A DNA stretch of 20,318 nucleotides from Butyrivibrio sp. UBA3740 (GCA_002372465.1 DFGW01000059.1:1-20318); one strand, 5' to 3'; shown: positions 1 through 10,266, counted from the first letter of the stretch. Made by a program: numbers and translations. The notes: a model not told the origin generated them from the letters alone.

Positions 1-723
1 TGCATTTATGTGGCGATCGGTCAGAAAGCATCAACTATTGCCAAAATCATCCAGACCCTTAAAAATAACGGCGCCATGAAGTACACCATTGTGGTGAGTT
101 CCACAGCATCAGACCCTGCGCCCCTTCAGTATATTGCACCATATTCCGGAACAGCTCTGGGTGAGTACTTCATGTATCAGGGCAAGGATGTGCTCATGGT
201 CTATGATGACCTTTCCAAGCATGCTGTGGCCTACAGGGCACTTTCGCTGCTGCTGGAGAGGCCACCGGGACGAGAAGCTTATCCGGGAGACGTATTCTAC
301 CTTCATTCAAGACTTTTGGAGAGATCCAGTAAACTCTCTTCAGATCTTGGAGGAGGCTCAATGACAGCGCTTCCTATAATAGAAACCCAGGCAGGGGATG
401 TTTCTGCCTATATTCCTACCAACGTCATTTCCATTACAGATGGACAGATCTTTTTGGAGAGCGATCTTTTCTTTGAGGGAATGAGACCGGCTGTAAACGT
501 GGGTCTTTCTGTATCCCGTGTGGGATCTTCAGCTCAGACCAAAGCAATGAAGAAGGCTACAGGAAGTATAAGGGTTGATCTTGCCCAGTACAGAGAGATG
601 GCTGTATTTACGCAGTTCTCCTCGGATCTTGACGAAGTGACCAAAAAGCAGCTTAACCATGGAAATATCCTTATGGAGCTGTTAAAGCAGCCTCTTGAGC
701 ACCCTCTGGCTATGCATGAGTAG
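1..723 (+). pseudogene. atpA: F1 ATP synthase alpha subunit, 5' part cut by window edge, ended by premature TAG
   Basis: The frame is open from the first base ([10 protein letters not shown], a classic alpha-subunit segment), so the start lies outside the window. The subunit forms the alternating alpha3beta3 head of the F1 ATP synthase and holds the non-catalytic nucleotide sites. The stretch [14 protein letters not shown] near codons 160-173 contains the conserved arginine that contacts the neighbouring beta catalytic site. The frame stops at TAG (721-723) after L-A-M-H-E. Homologous subunits continue with a conserved Gln at this point, and the sequence after the TAG continues the family C-terminus in the same frame (see the next entry). 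A single C-to-T change of CAG to TAG explains it. As written, the product would lack its last 72 residues, much of the helical C-terminal domain. The gene is called interrupted, with sequencing error or readthrough as alternatives. The identity is certain; the status is not. Confidence 0.85.
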
Positions 724-942
724 GTTATTATCCTGCTTGCTGTCACTTCAGGCAGAATGGATTGGATTTCGGTAAAATACGTCAAAGAGTACAAAGAAAA
801 GCTCATTAATCACTTCAACTCCTTTATGAAGGATATATGCTCGGAACTTAAAAGGAGTGGGGATCTTTCGGAACAGCTCAAAAAGAAGATCTTTGATGAG
901 ATTGATAAGTTTAACAAGACCTTAAATCCACAGGAAAACTAA
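724..942 (+). pseudogene. atpA: C-terminal remainder of ATP synthase alpha subunit, in frame after the TAG
   Basis: These 72 codons and the TAA at 940-942 continue the reading frame of the upstream alpha subunit. The first residues, V-I-I-L-L-A-V-T-S-G, match the helix after the conserved Gln in alpha subunits (for example Q-V-x-I-x-Y-A-x-T-x-G in Bacillus). The following K-Y-V-K-E-Y-K-E-K-L and the final K-I-F-D-E-I-D-K-F-N-K-T resemble the normal end of the protein. An ATG at 757 would allow a 61-residue product, but only a weak AGG lies in front of it and the residues before it are also conserved. This is therefore a severed or recoded tail rather than an independent gene. Only one base separates its stop from the TTG start of atpG. 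Confidence 0.85.
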
Positions 943-943
943 A

Positions 944-3273
<2,330 letters not shown>

Positions 3274-3277
3274 AGCT

Positions 3278-3706
3278 ATGAGTGATGAAAAAGATAAAAT
3301 TTTCCATTTACAGGTCATGTCTGTTAATGGTACATTTTATGACGATGGTGCTTTAGAGATAATAGTTCCCTGCGAAGATGGCCAGATGGCTTTCCTCTAC
3401 GGGCATGAGGAACTGATCCTTGCTTTATCCGACGGCATCATTAATATCAAAAAACCTGATGGAAACTGGCTTGTGGGAGTAGCCAGTATTGGAACGCTTC
3501 AGTTTACCACCGATAACAGATGCATAGTTATCGTAAATACAGTGGAAAGACCTGAGGAGATTGACAAAAGAAGAGCTCAGGAGGCTTATGAGTTTGCCAT
3601 GGAGCATCTTTTGCAGCAACAATCCATAAAGGAGTACAAGAAATCCCAGGCAGGTCTTGCCAGAGCCTTAACGAGACTTAAGGCTGCTTCCAAGTATCAG
3701 GAGTAA
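3278..3706 (+). CDS. atpC: F1 ATP synthase epsilon subunit
   Basis: This is the rotor-associated regulatory subunit at the foot of gamma. The first 90 or so residues fit the beta-sandwich domain, including the G-x-x-A-F-L-Y-G-H-E-E-L segment that corresponds to the G-x-x-A-x-L-P-G-H family signature, with Pro replaced by Tyr. The last 45 residues form the two-helix C-terminal domain (E-R-P-E-E-I-D-K-x-R-A-Q-E-A and A-R-A-L-T-R-L-K-A-A). At 142 residues the length is typical. It begins four bases after atpD with AGAGG at 3264-3268 upstream. Its position last in the alpha-gamma-beta-epsilon order is the standard one. Confidence 0.93.
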   Translation: MSDEKDKIFHLQVMSVNGTFYDDGALEIIVPCEDGQMAFLYGHEELILALSDGIINIKKPDGNWLVGVASIGTLQFTTDNRCIVIVNTVERPEEIDKRRAQEAYEFAMEHLLQQQSIKEYKKSQAGLARALTRLKAASKYQE

Positions 3707-3725
3707 ATAAAAGTAAAGTTGGTGG

Positions 3726-4310
3726 ATGATTTTGGATTTAAAAAAGAGTTTATTAAAGGGGACCGCTTTTTTTGGAGCAATTTGCATAAGTGCCGCCGGT
3801 CTTTGCGGCTGCGGGAAAAAAGCAGATCCTGAGCTTGAGGCATATAAGGAGAGCATGACACAGTTTTATGACAGGCTTTCCTATTACGACAGTTCTATCA
3901 ATGGGATTGACCCTGAGTCTGAGGGTGCCAAGAATGAACTACTTGGTTACCTGGATCAGATGAATGAATCCTATAAGACTATGGCAGCTGCGCCAATCCC
4001 TGAGGAGTTTTCAGGGATTTCCGATATTGCTCTGGAAGCAGCTGATTATATGGAGCAGGCCAATGAGTTCTATCATCAGGCCTATGACGGTGAGTTTGAT
4101 GAGGACAGCGAATCTCTTGCTTCCCAGTATTATGAGAGAGCCAATAACAGGGTGCTGGTGATGCTTCAGGTCCTTCATGGCGAAGTCCCTGAGGGAGAGG
4201 GTATTTCTGTTGAGACCCAGAGTACCTATGAAATATCGACCATAGATTCCGAAGCTGATACCGAGGAAGAATCAGAACAAGAATCCGGCGAAGAGACGGG
4301 ACAGGAGTAA
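3726..4310 (+). CDS. putative lipoprotein with acidic tail, unknown function
   Basis: The function is not recognised. The N-terminus has a basic stretch (K-K-S-L-L-K), a hydrophobic segment at about residues 12-26, and then L-C-G-C at 26-29 followed by G-K-K. This fits a lipobox with Cys29 as the lipidated residue of a membrane-anchored extracytoplasmic lipoprotein. The mature part is rich in Glu, Tyr and Ala and looks helical. The last 30 or so residues are very acidic and low in complexity (repeated E, S, T, D), perhaps a flexible tail. A TTG at 3732 is an alternative start with GGTGG (3721-3725) six bases upstream. It lies 19 bases after atpC and 5 bases before the acyltransferase, so it is probably in the same transcript. 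The link to ATP synthase is positional only. Confidence 0.8.
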   Translation: MILDLKKSLLKGTAFFGAICISAAGLCGCGKKADPELEAYKESMTQFYDRLSYYDSSINGIDPESEGAKNELLGYLDQMNESYKTMAAAPIPEEFSGISDIALEAADYMEQANEFYHQAYDGEFDEDSESLASQYYERANNRVLVMLQVLHGEVPEGEGISVETQSTYEISTIDSEADTEEESEQESGEETGQE

Positions 4311-4315
4311 GGTAT

Positions 4316-5398
4316 ATGTCTGTCAAGAATGATAACAGATTTATCTATGCTGTAAAGTTCATAGCCTGCCTCTTTGTTATTACTATTCATGCGCCCTTTC
4401 CGGGGATTTTCGGGCATGTAGTGGGAGCAGCTTCAAGGTTTGCTGTTCCCTTTTTCTTTGCTGTGTCAGGAAGATTTCTTTTAACAAGGGACGAGAGCAA
4501 GGTTCTTATAGAGGTTTCCGACATTCGCAAAAGAACCCTTCAAAGGCTCTTTCGCCTTTTCAAAGTCACTGCAGTTGTCTATCTTGTTTATCTTTTGTTT
4601 TCTTTTGTTTATCATCTTTTCGCGGAAGTTACAATATTAGAGTGGCTTAAGATGAAATTTAATCTCCACGAGCTTGGAATCCTGCTTTTATTCAATACCG
4701 GCAGGTTCATCGTCGACGGCTCCTATACCTTTGACCACATGTGGTATCTCTTTGCTCTTATGTATGTGTACCTTCTGATCTGGATCTTTGCCCCCGTTCT
4801 TAGAAAATGGTATAAGTGGCTGATAGTTCTTTTGACAGGGATGATGTACTTCGGAGAGGCGCTACAGACCTGGTATCCCATAAGACCCTTTGGCATCAGC
4901 ATATCTACCTGGTTTATTATGAGAAACTGGCTCTTTGTGGGGATGCCCTTTGTTCTTATGGGGGTACTTTTTTCGGATTATGTCTGTGCAAAGAAACAGG
5001 AGCTTGGAGAGGAGGCCTATGGCAAATTTACTTCAAGGTTCCTGATCCCTTCGGTGGCAGCCATTATATTTGGATTTATCCTTAGCGTAGTTGAGCGGTT
5101 TGTGATAGACTCAAAGGAAGTATATATTGGGTCCCTTATTGTGGTTGTGGGAATCCTCTTTTTGTCAGAGGCGATTCCCGATCGTGGAGGAGCGCTGTTC
5201 ATATTAGGGAAAAGAGCTTCTTCCAACATTTACTATTATCATGTGCTGGTGATCGCTATCTTTGATTATTTGTCCATGAAGGGTTTGATTACCCAGTATA
5301 ACGATTGGCAAAGACCTGTTACCGTAATTCTGGTCTGCCTGCTGATATTTGGTGGAAAGCCTCTCTTTGATCTACTGAAAGGTAATAAGAATGAATAG
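4316..5398 (+). CDS. acyltransferase family 3 membrane protein
   Basis: This is an integral membrane protein of 360 residues with about ten hydrophobic segments, matching the acyltransferase-3 (OafA/WecH-like) family. These proteins transfer acetyl or other acyl groups to cell-surface polysaccharides, peptidoglycan or small molecules. The family histidine lies in the first helix (T-I-H-A-P-F-P-G, H25), and a second family segment follows (S-R-F-A-V-P-F-F-F-A-V-S-G, R41), with the F-F-x-x-S-G-x-F signature. No extra SGNH domain is present. The acceptor cannot be named from the sequence. The start lies five bases after the lipoprotein stop, with AGGAG at the end of that gene as ribosome binding site. 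The TAG stop overlaps the start of metH by eight bases. Confidence 0.85.
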   Translation: MSVKNDNRFIYAVKFIACLFVITIHAPFPGIFGHVVGAASRFAVPFFFAVSGRFLLTRDESKVLIEVSDIRKRTLQRLFRLFKVTAVVYLVYLLFSFVYHLFAEVTILEWLKMKFNLHELGILLLFNTGRFIVDGSYTFDHMWYLFALMYVYLLIWIFAPVLRKWYKWLIVLLTGMMYFGEALQTWYPIRPFGISISTWFIMRNWLFVGMPFVLMGVLFSDYVCAKKQELGEEAYGKFTSRFLIPSVAAIIFGFILSVVERFVIDSKEVYIGSLIVVVGILFLSEAIPDRGGALFILGKRASSNIYYYHVLVIAIFDYLSMKGLITQYNDWQRPVTVILVCLLIFGGKPLFDLLKGNKNE

Positions 5399-7856
5399 AG
5401 AACAGTTTCTTGAGTTTTGTAATAACAGGATAGTTTTTTTGGACGGTGCAACAGGCACAAACCTTATGAAGGCAGGAATGCCGGCGGGAGTTTGTCCTGA
5501 GGCCTGGATACTGGAGCACAGGCAGGTTATGATAGACCTTCAAAGAGCCTATGCAAATGCCGGGGCTAATATTGTCTATGCTCCAACCTTTACCGGAAAC
5601 AGGATAAAGCTTGAGGATTACGGCCTTGCGGACCGGATAAAAGAGATAAACTCTGAGCTTGTTGCTCTGACCAAGGAGGCTGTTGGAGAAGGTGTCCTGG
5701 TGGCAGGAGATCTTACAATGACAGGTAAGCAGCTTAAGCCTACCGGGGATCTTGACTTTGAAGAGCTTGTCTGTGTATACAAGGAACAGATAAAGATCCT
5801 GGAGGAAGCCGGCTGTGATCTTCTTGTGGTGGAGACCATGATGAGCCTTCAGGAGTGCAGGGCAGCTCTTATTGCTGCCAAGGAAGTAAGTGACCTGGCA
5901 GTTATGGTTACTCTTACCTTTGAGCCTGATGGAAGAACTCTTTTTGGGTCAGATGCCATGGCTTCGGCAATCTGTCTTGAGGCGCTGGGAGCTGCGGCTG
6001 TTGGTGCCAACTGTTCAACGGGACCGGATAAGATGGAGAGTGTAATCAGAGCCATGTCCGGTGTTACTTCTATTCCTATAATTGCAAAGCCCAACGCTGG
6101 ACTTCCTACTGTTGACTTTGAGGGAAATACAACCTACGACATGAGCTGTGACATTTTTGTTTCTGAGATTGGACGGCTCATAAATGCCGGAGCATCAATT
6201 ATAGGAGGATGCTGTGGAACTACTCCCGACTTTATAAAGGGACTTAATGAGAAATATAAGGATGTTAAATCTTCGGATATAAGGGATGTTGACGGGAATC
6301 CTATTCCCCGTAAGATCTCCGGGAGAAGGTACCTTTCCTCTGAGAGGCGTGGACTTTCCTTTGATCTTGACGGACTGTTCATGATCGTTGGTGAGAGGAT
6401 CAATCCCACCGGCAAGAAAAAGCTCCAGGCTCAGCTTCGTGAAGGCAGCCTTGACATGGTTTCTGAGTTTGCCAGAAATCAGGAGGAGGAAGGTGCTTCA
6501 ATCCTTGATATCAACGTGGGCATGAGCGGTATTGACGAAAAAGAGATGATGCTAAGCGTTCTTGAGGAGGTGGGAACCATTACGGATCTGCCTCTTTGCA
6601 TAGATACCTCCAGTGCTGAGGTAATGGAAGCTGCCCTCAGGATTTACCCGGGGAGGGCGCTTATGAATTCCATTTCTTTAGAGAAGGGAAAGGCTGAGAC
6701 ATTCCTTCCCCTTGCCAAAAAGTACGGCGCCATGTTCGTGCTTTTGCCCTTAAGCCCCGATGGACTTCCAAAGAGCTTTGAGGAGAAGATAGGCAATATA
6801 AGAAAGCTTTCGGAAAAGGCCTACGAAAACGGCCTTACAATTGAGGATATCGTGGTGGATGGACTTGTGGCAACAGTTGGTGCAGATCCTGAAGCTGCCA
6901 ACAATACTCTGGATACCATCAGCTTTTGCCATGAAAACGGTTTTGGAACAATCTGTGGACTGTCCAATATTTCTTTTGGCCTTCCCCAGAGGATGAATGT
7001 GAACACGGCGTTTCTGACAATGGCAATCTCAAGAGGACTTACCATGGCAATTGCCAATCCCTCCCAGGAGCTATTGGTAAACGCAGCCTTTGCTTCTGAC
7101 CTTCTTAGGAACAAGGAAGGAGCTGATATCAGGTACATCCAGAGGATGGAAAGGTACTCAGATACTGCTGATTCTTCAAAGGCGACAAAAGAAGTTAAGA
7201 CTGATACTGTAAAAGAGGACGATTATATTGCTATAATAAAAAAGGATGTACTGACAGGGGCAAGGCGCACCATTGAAAAGGACACACAAAAAGCCCTTGA
7301 TGGCGGCATCGAAGCAAGAGCTGTCCTTGATGAAGCTCTGATGCCTGCTATTAACGAGGTTGGCGAGCTTTTTGATAAGGGAAAGTACTTCCTTCCTCAG
7401 CTGATTGCAGGAGCAGAAGCCATGAAGCTGTCCATAGCTCTTTTGGAGCCGCACCTTGCTAAGGACAGGGACGATTCAAAGGTTCTGCCCACAGTTATAA
7501 TAGCCACTGTTCACGGTGATATTCATGATATCGGCAAGAACCTGGTGGCTCTGATGCTGAAGAACTACGGATTTAATGTGATAGACCTTGGAAAGGATGT
7601 TCCAAGAGAAGAGATAATAAGAGCTGCCCAAGAACAGGATGCCAGCATCATAGCTCTTTCAGCTCTTATGACAACCACCATGAAAGAGATGAAGCATGTG
7701 GTAGAATATGCAAAAGGAAATGGGTGCAAGGCCAAGATCATAATCGGAGGAGCGGTTGTTACCCAGGACTATGCAGATGAGATAGGCGCCGATGGATATT
7801 CCACAGACGCAGCAGATACAGTAAGACTTGTTAAACAGATCCTTAATCTTGACTGA
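5391..7856 (+). CDS. metH: cobalamin-dependent methionine synthase lacking the activation domain
   Basis: The enzyme transfers the methyl group of 5-methyltetrahydrofolate to homocysteine through enzyme-bound cobalamin, making methionine. An N-terminal homocysteine/zinc domain (about 1-290) carries the cysteine ligands in G-A-N-C (C208) and G-G-C-C-G-T (C274, C275). A pterin-binding domain (about 325-575) begins with G-E-R-I-N-P-T-G at 334-341. A cobalamin module follows: helical cap at about 610-690, then a Rossmann domain with D-x-H-D-I-G (D710, H712, G715), S-x-L (S757) and G-G (786-787). H712 is the lower axial ligand of cobalamin. At 821 residues it ends after the B12 domain, whereas the roughly 1,230-residue E. 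coli enzyme has a further S-adenosylmethionine reactivation domain. The ATG lies inside the acyltransferase 3' end, and the TGA is followed after 14 bases by ilvB. Confidence 0.95.
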   Translation: MNREQFLEFCNNRIVFLDGATGTNLMKAGMPAGVCPEAWILEHRQVMIDLQRAYANAGANIVYAPTFTGNRIKLEDYGLADRIKEINSELVALTKEAVGEGVLVAGDLTMTGKQLKPTGDLDFEELVCVYKEQIKILEEAGCDLLVVETMMSLQECRAALIAAKEVSDLAVMVTLTFEPDGRTLFGSDAMASAICLEALGAAAVGANCSTGPDKMESVIRAMSGVTSIPIIAKPNAGLPTVDFEGNTTYDMSCDIFVSEIGRLINAGASIIGGCCGTTPDFIKGLNEKYKDVKSSDIRDVDGNPIPRKISGRRYLSSERRGLSFDLDGLFMIVGERINPTGKKKLQAQLREGSLDMVSEFARNQEEEGASILDINVGMSGIDEKEMMLSVLEEVGTITDLPLCIDTSSAEVMEAALRIYPGRALMNSISLEKGKAETFLPLAKKYGAMFVLLPLSPDGLPKSFEEKIGNIRKLSEKAYENGLTIEDIVVDGLVATVGADPEAANNTLDTISFCHENGFGTICGLSNISFGLPQRMNVNTAFLTMAISRGLTMAIANPSQELLVNAAFASDLLRNKEGADIRYIQRMERYSDTADSSKATKEVKTDTVKEDDYIAIIKKDVLTGARRTIEKDTQKALDGGIEARAVLDEALMPAINEVGELFDKGKYFLPQLIAGAEAMKLSIALLEPHLAKDRDDSKVLPTVIIATVHGDIHDIGKNLVALMLKNYGFNVIDLGKDVPREEIIRAAQEQDASIIALSALMTTTMKEMKHVVEYAKGNGCKAKIIIGGAVVTQDYADEIGADGYSTDAADTVRLVKQILNLD

Positions 7857-7870
7857 ACGGAGGAAGACCA

Positions 7871-9496
7871 ATGACTGGAGCTGAGGCAATAGTAAAATGC
7901 CTTGAAAATGAAAATACTGAGGTTATCTTTGGATATTCCGGAGTTGCCATCGATCCTTTCTGGAACAAGATCCTTGATACAGACATAAAGACCGTACTTA
8001 TAAGGACTGAACAAAGTGCAGCCCACTGTGCCAGTGGCTATGCCAGGATAAGCGGTAAGGTCGGGGTATGTGCTGTCACTTCCGGTCCCGGTGCCACAAA
8101 CCTTATAACAGGAATAGCAACAGCTTATGCAGACAGCATTCCGATTGTTGCCATTACCGGTCAGGTAAACAGCGACATGATAGGCTCTGATGTTTTCCAG
8201 GAGGCTGATATTACAGGCGCTGTGGAGTCATTTGTTAAGTACAGCTACCTTATAAGGAATGTCAATGATATCCCCAGGATATTCAAGGAGGCATTCTATA
8301 TTGCCAGCACAGGAAGAAAGGGTCCTGTCCTTATCGATATTCCTTTTGATGTTCAGACTTCTGAGCTTACAGAGAAATTTGTCTATCCGGAGACCATATC
8401 CATGAGATCCTACAAGCCCACTGTTAAGGGTAATGTGGTTCAGATCAAGAAGGTTATCAAGGAAGTTGAGAAGGCTAAAAGACCTATCATCTGTGTGGGC
8501 GGTGGTGTGCACCTCTCAGGTGCTACTGCTGAGCTGGTTAGATTCGCTGAGCTCAATGATGTTCCGGTTGTTTCTACCATGATGGGCATCGGAGCTATGC
8601 CTGACAACCATCCTTTATACTTTGGTATGGTGGGCAACAATGGTAAAGCCTTTGCCAACAGAGCCATGAATGAATCGGATCTGCTTCTTATGGTGGGGGC
8701 AAGAGTGGCAGACAGGGCAGTAAACAGGCCTGATCTTATTACCGAGAACAAGGTAATGGTACATATCGATGTGGACCCTGCCGAGATCGGCAAGAATGTC
8801 GGACCAACCATTCCTTTGGTTGGAGATATCAAGCATATTTTTACTGACATATTGGAACACGACGATCATCCCGATGACCACCACGAATGGGTGGAGACCT
8901 TGAGAAGATACCGTGAGGAGATGAGGACTGACAGAGCTCCGGCTGCTGAGGGCTTTGTGGATCCTGAGGTTTTCATCAAGACACTTTCAAGGGCTATGAA
9001 GGATGATGCCATCTATGTAGCGGACGTTGGCCAGAATCAGATTTGGTCCTGTGCTTATCACATTGTAAAGAATGGAAGATTCCTTACTTCCGGCGGAATG
9101 GGGACCATGGGCTATTCAATACCTGCAGCCATAGGCGCCAAGATAGCTGATGGAAGCAAACAGGTCGTTGTGGTTGTTGGCGACGGTGCTTTCCAGATGT
9201 CCATGATGGAGCTTGCAACCATGCGTCAGTATGGAGTAAACGTCAAGATCGTGGTTATGAAAAACGGCTACCTTGGGATGGTGAGAGAGCATCAGCACTA
9301 TGCTTATGAGGATCATTATTCCATGGTTGAGCTCAAAGGTGACCCTGATCTTTCCTATATTTCAAAAGCCTATGATATGGCATATTTCAAGGTTGACGGA
9401 TACAGTGATTCTGCAAAAGAAATAGAGACCTTCCTTAAGGATGATGCATCAGGAATCATGGAAGTATTAGTTGACCCCATGGCACTTACTAGATAA
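7871..9496 (+). CDS. ilvB: acetolactate synthase catalytic subunit (divergent)
   Basis: This thiamine diphosphate enzyme joins two pyruvates to acetolactate, or pyruvate and 2-oxobutyrate to acetohydroxybutyrate, the first common step of valine, leucine and isoleucine synthesis. The activating glutamate is E47 in R-T-E-Q-S-A-A-H. The S-G-P-G-A-T-N-L and A-I-T-G-Q-V segments are typical of acetolactate synthases. The metal/ThDP motif starts at G-D-G-A-F (437-441) and ends at N465. The length of 541 residues is slightly short. Differences from the usual sequence are Y-S-G-V-A for Y-P-G-G-A, R-T-E-Q for R-H-E-Q, A-D-R for D-D-R, and R-E-H-Q (472-475) for R-Q-W-Q, so the substrate-selecting Trp is His474. 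CGGAGG at 7859-7864 precedes the ATG by six bases. The adjacent ilvN supports the assignment; another ThDP carboligase role is possible. Confidence 0.88.
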   Translation: MTGAEAIVKCLENENTEVIFGYSGVAIDPFWNKILDTDIKTVLIRTEQSAAHCASGYARISGKVGVCAVTSGPGATNLITGIATAYADSIPIVAITGQVNSDMIGSDVFQEADITGAVESFVKYSYLIRNVNDIPRIFKEAFYIASTGRKGPVLIDIPFDVQTSELTEKFVYPETISMRSYKPTVKGNVVQIKKVIKEVEKAKRPIICVGGGVHLSGATAELVRFAELNDVPVVSTMMGIGAMPDNHPLYFGMVGNNGKAFANRAMNESDLLLMVGARVADRAVNRPDLITENKVMVHIDVDPAEIGKNVGPTIPLVGDIKHIFTDILEHDDHPDDHHEWVETLRRYREEMRTDRAPAAEGFVDPEVFIKTLSRAMKDDAIYVADVGQNQIWSCAYHIVKNGRFLTSGGMGTMGYSIPAAIGAKIADGSKQVVVVVGDGAFQMSMMELATMRQYGVNVKIVVMKNGYLGMVREHQHYAYEDHYSMVELKGDPDLSYISKAYDMAYFKVDGYSDSAKEIETFLKDDASGIMEVLVDPMALTR

Positions 9497-9518
9497 ATCG
9501 ATTACCGGGTGGTGGCTT

Positions 9519-10001
9519 ATGAAGAGAATTTATTCAGTACTTGTAGAAAACAGAGCCGGCGTGCTCTCAAAGGTGGCAGGTCTTTTCTCCAGAAGGAACT
9601 TCAATATTGATTCCCTTGTGGTTGGTGAGACAGCGGATAAGGCTGTGTCCTGTATGACTATTGTATCAACGGGAGATGAGAGGACTATTGAACAGATAGA
9701 GAAACAGCTCAATAAAAAGATTGATGTCATCAAGGTCAAGACATTTAAAGAGAGCATGAGTATCAACAGAGAACTCATGCTCATCAAGGTAAAATATAAT
9801 AAGGAAAATCGCAGGGACATAATGGAAAATTGCCAGATCATGAACGCACAGATAGTAGACATGTCCAAGAACATGATGGTAATTCAGATCTGCGATACCT
9901 CCGACCGGATCGAGCTTTTCATTGAAATGCTAAAGAGTGTAAGCATTGTAGAAATAGCCCGTACCGGAACCGTGGCACTGACTAAATGTAAGGAGCAGTA
10001 G
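9519..10001 (+). CDS. ilvN: acetolactate synthase regulatory subunit (first copy)
   Basis: This 160-residue ACT-domain subunit binds the catalytic subunit and normally gives valine feedback inhibition. The N-terminal ACT domain contains V-E-N-R-A-G-V-L-S-K-V-A-G-L-F-S-R-R, keeping the Asn and Gly of the valine-binding loop, then F-N-I-D-S-L. A C-terminal half with R-E-L-M-L-I-K-V and A-R-T-G-T-V-A-L follows. The ATG at 9519 is preferred over an upstream one at 9471 because the family begins at M-K-R-I-Y-S-V-L and a GGGTGGTGG tract lies just before it (9507-9515). The extra 16 residues of the longer reading overlap ilvB in another frame. The stop codon TAG sits at the apex of the terminator hairpin. 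Confidence 0.92.
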   Translation: MKRIYSVLVENRAGVLSKVAGLFSRRNFNIDSLVVGETADKAVSCMTIVSTGDERTIEQIEKQLNKKIDVIKVKTFKESMSINRELMLIKVKYNKENRRDIMENCQIMNAQIVDMSKNMMVIQICDTSDRIELFIEMLKSVSIVEIARTGTVALTKCKEQ

Positions 10002-10021
10002 AAATACTGCTCCCTTATTTT
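9992..10021 (+). terminator. intrinsic terminator of the metH-ilvBN end of the operon
   Basis: A perfect nine-base-pair stem, GGAGCAGTA (9992-10000) and TACTGCTCC (10005-10013), with a GAAA tetraloop, is followed by CTTATTTTG. The ilvN stop codon TAG occupies 9999-10001, so the hairpin includes the end of the gene. On the minus strand the same hairpin lies just beyond the stop of the small leader-peptide gene, so it may serve both strands, although the minus side has a weaker T tract. Confidence 0.8.
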
Positions 10022-10176
10022 GTCAAAATCTTTACTGCAGTCTCGAGCAAAGCCTTTATATCTGTTTTGCCTCCGCCGGTGACTGTTTCAAGCTTTTCCT
10101 CTTCGATACGAGTGTCTCCAAGCTTTTCATTATCTTTTAATTCGGCGGAAAGATTGTCTTTTCCATCTTTTTTCAT
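10015..10176 (-). CDS. small peptide with double-glycine leader, bacteriocin-like
   Basis: This is a 53-residue ORF with ATG at 10176-10174, TAA at 10017-10015, and GAGGT a few bases upstream. The first 35 residues are charged and acidic and end in I-E-E-E-K-L-E-T-V-T-G-G. With cleavage after Gly35 this places Ile at -12, Leu at -7, Val at -4 and Gly-Gly at -2/-1, the pattern of double-glycine leaders cut by C39-type peptidase transporters. The remaining 18 residues (G-K-T-D-I-K-A-L-L-E-T-A-V-K-I-L-T-K) can form an amphipathic helix and contain no Cys. No transporter, peptidase, immunity or modification gene is visible nearby. It could be a secreted signal or bacteriocin-like peptide, or a chance ORF. 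Confidence 0.55.
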   Translation of the reverse strand: MKKDGKDNLSAELKDNEKLGDTRIEEEKLETVTGGGKTDIKALLETAVKILTK

Positions 10177-10266
10177 ATTGCTTACCTCACTAAAAATGTA
10201 TAAAACAATCGGCTAATTAACCTTTGATATTCTTTTATACGAACAAGAAGTGGCTCTGGCAATATA

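Noticed and set aside
757..942. Separate 61-residue protein gene after atpA
   Set aside because: It is in frame with atpA, and the residues both before and after its ATG match the alpha-subunit C-terminus, so it is the tail of atpA rather than a new gene.
1..942. Genome-wide reassignment of UAG to Gln
   Set aside because: TAG is a sensible natural stop for the acyltransferase at 5398 and the first ilvN at 10001, where homologous proteins would be expected to end.
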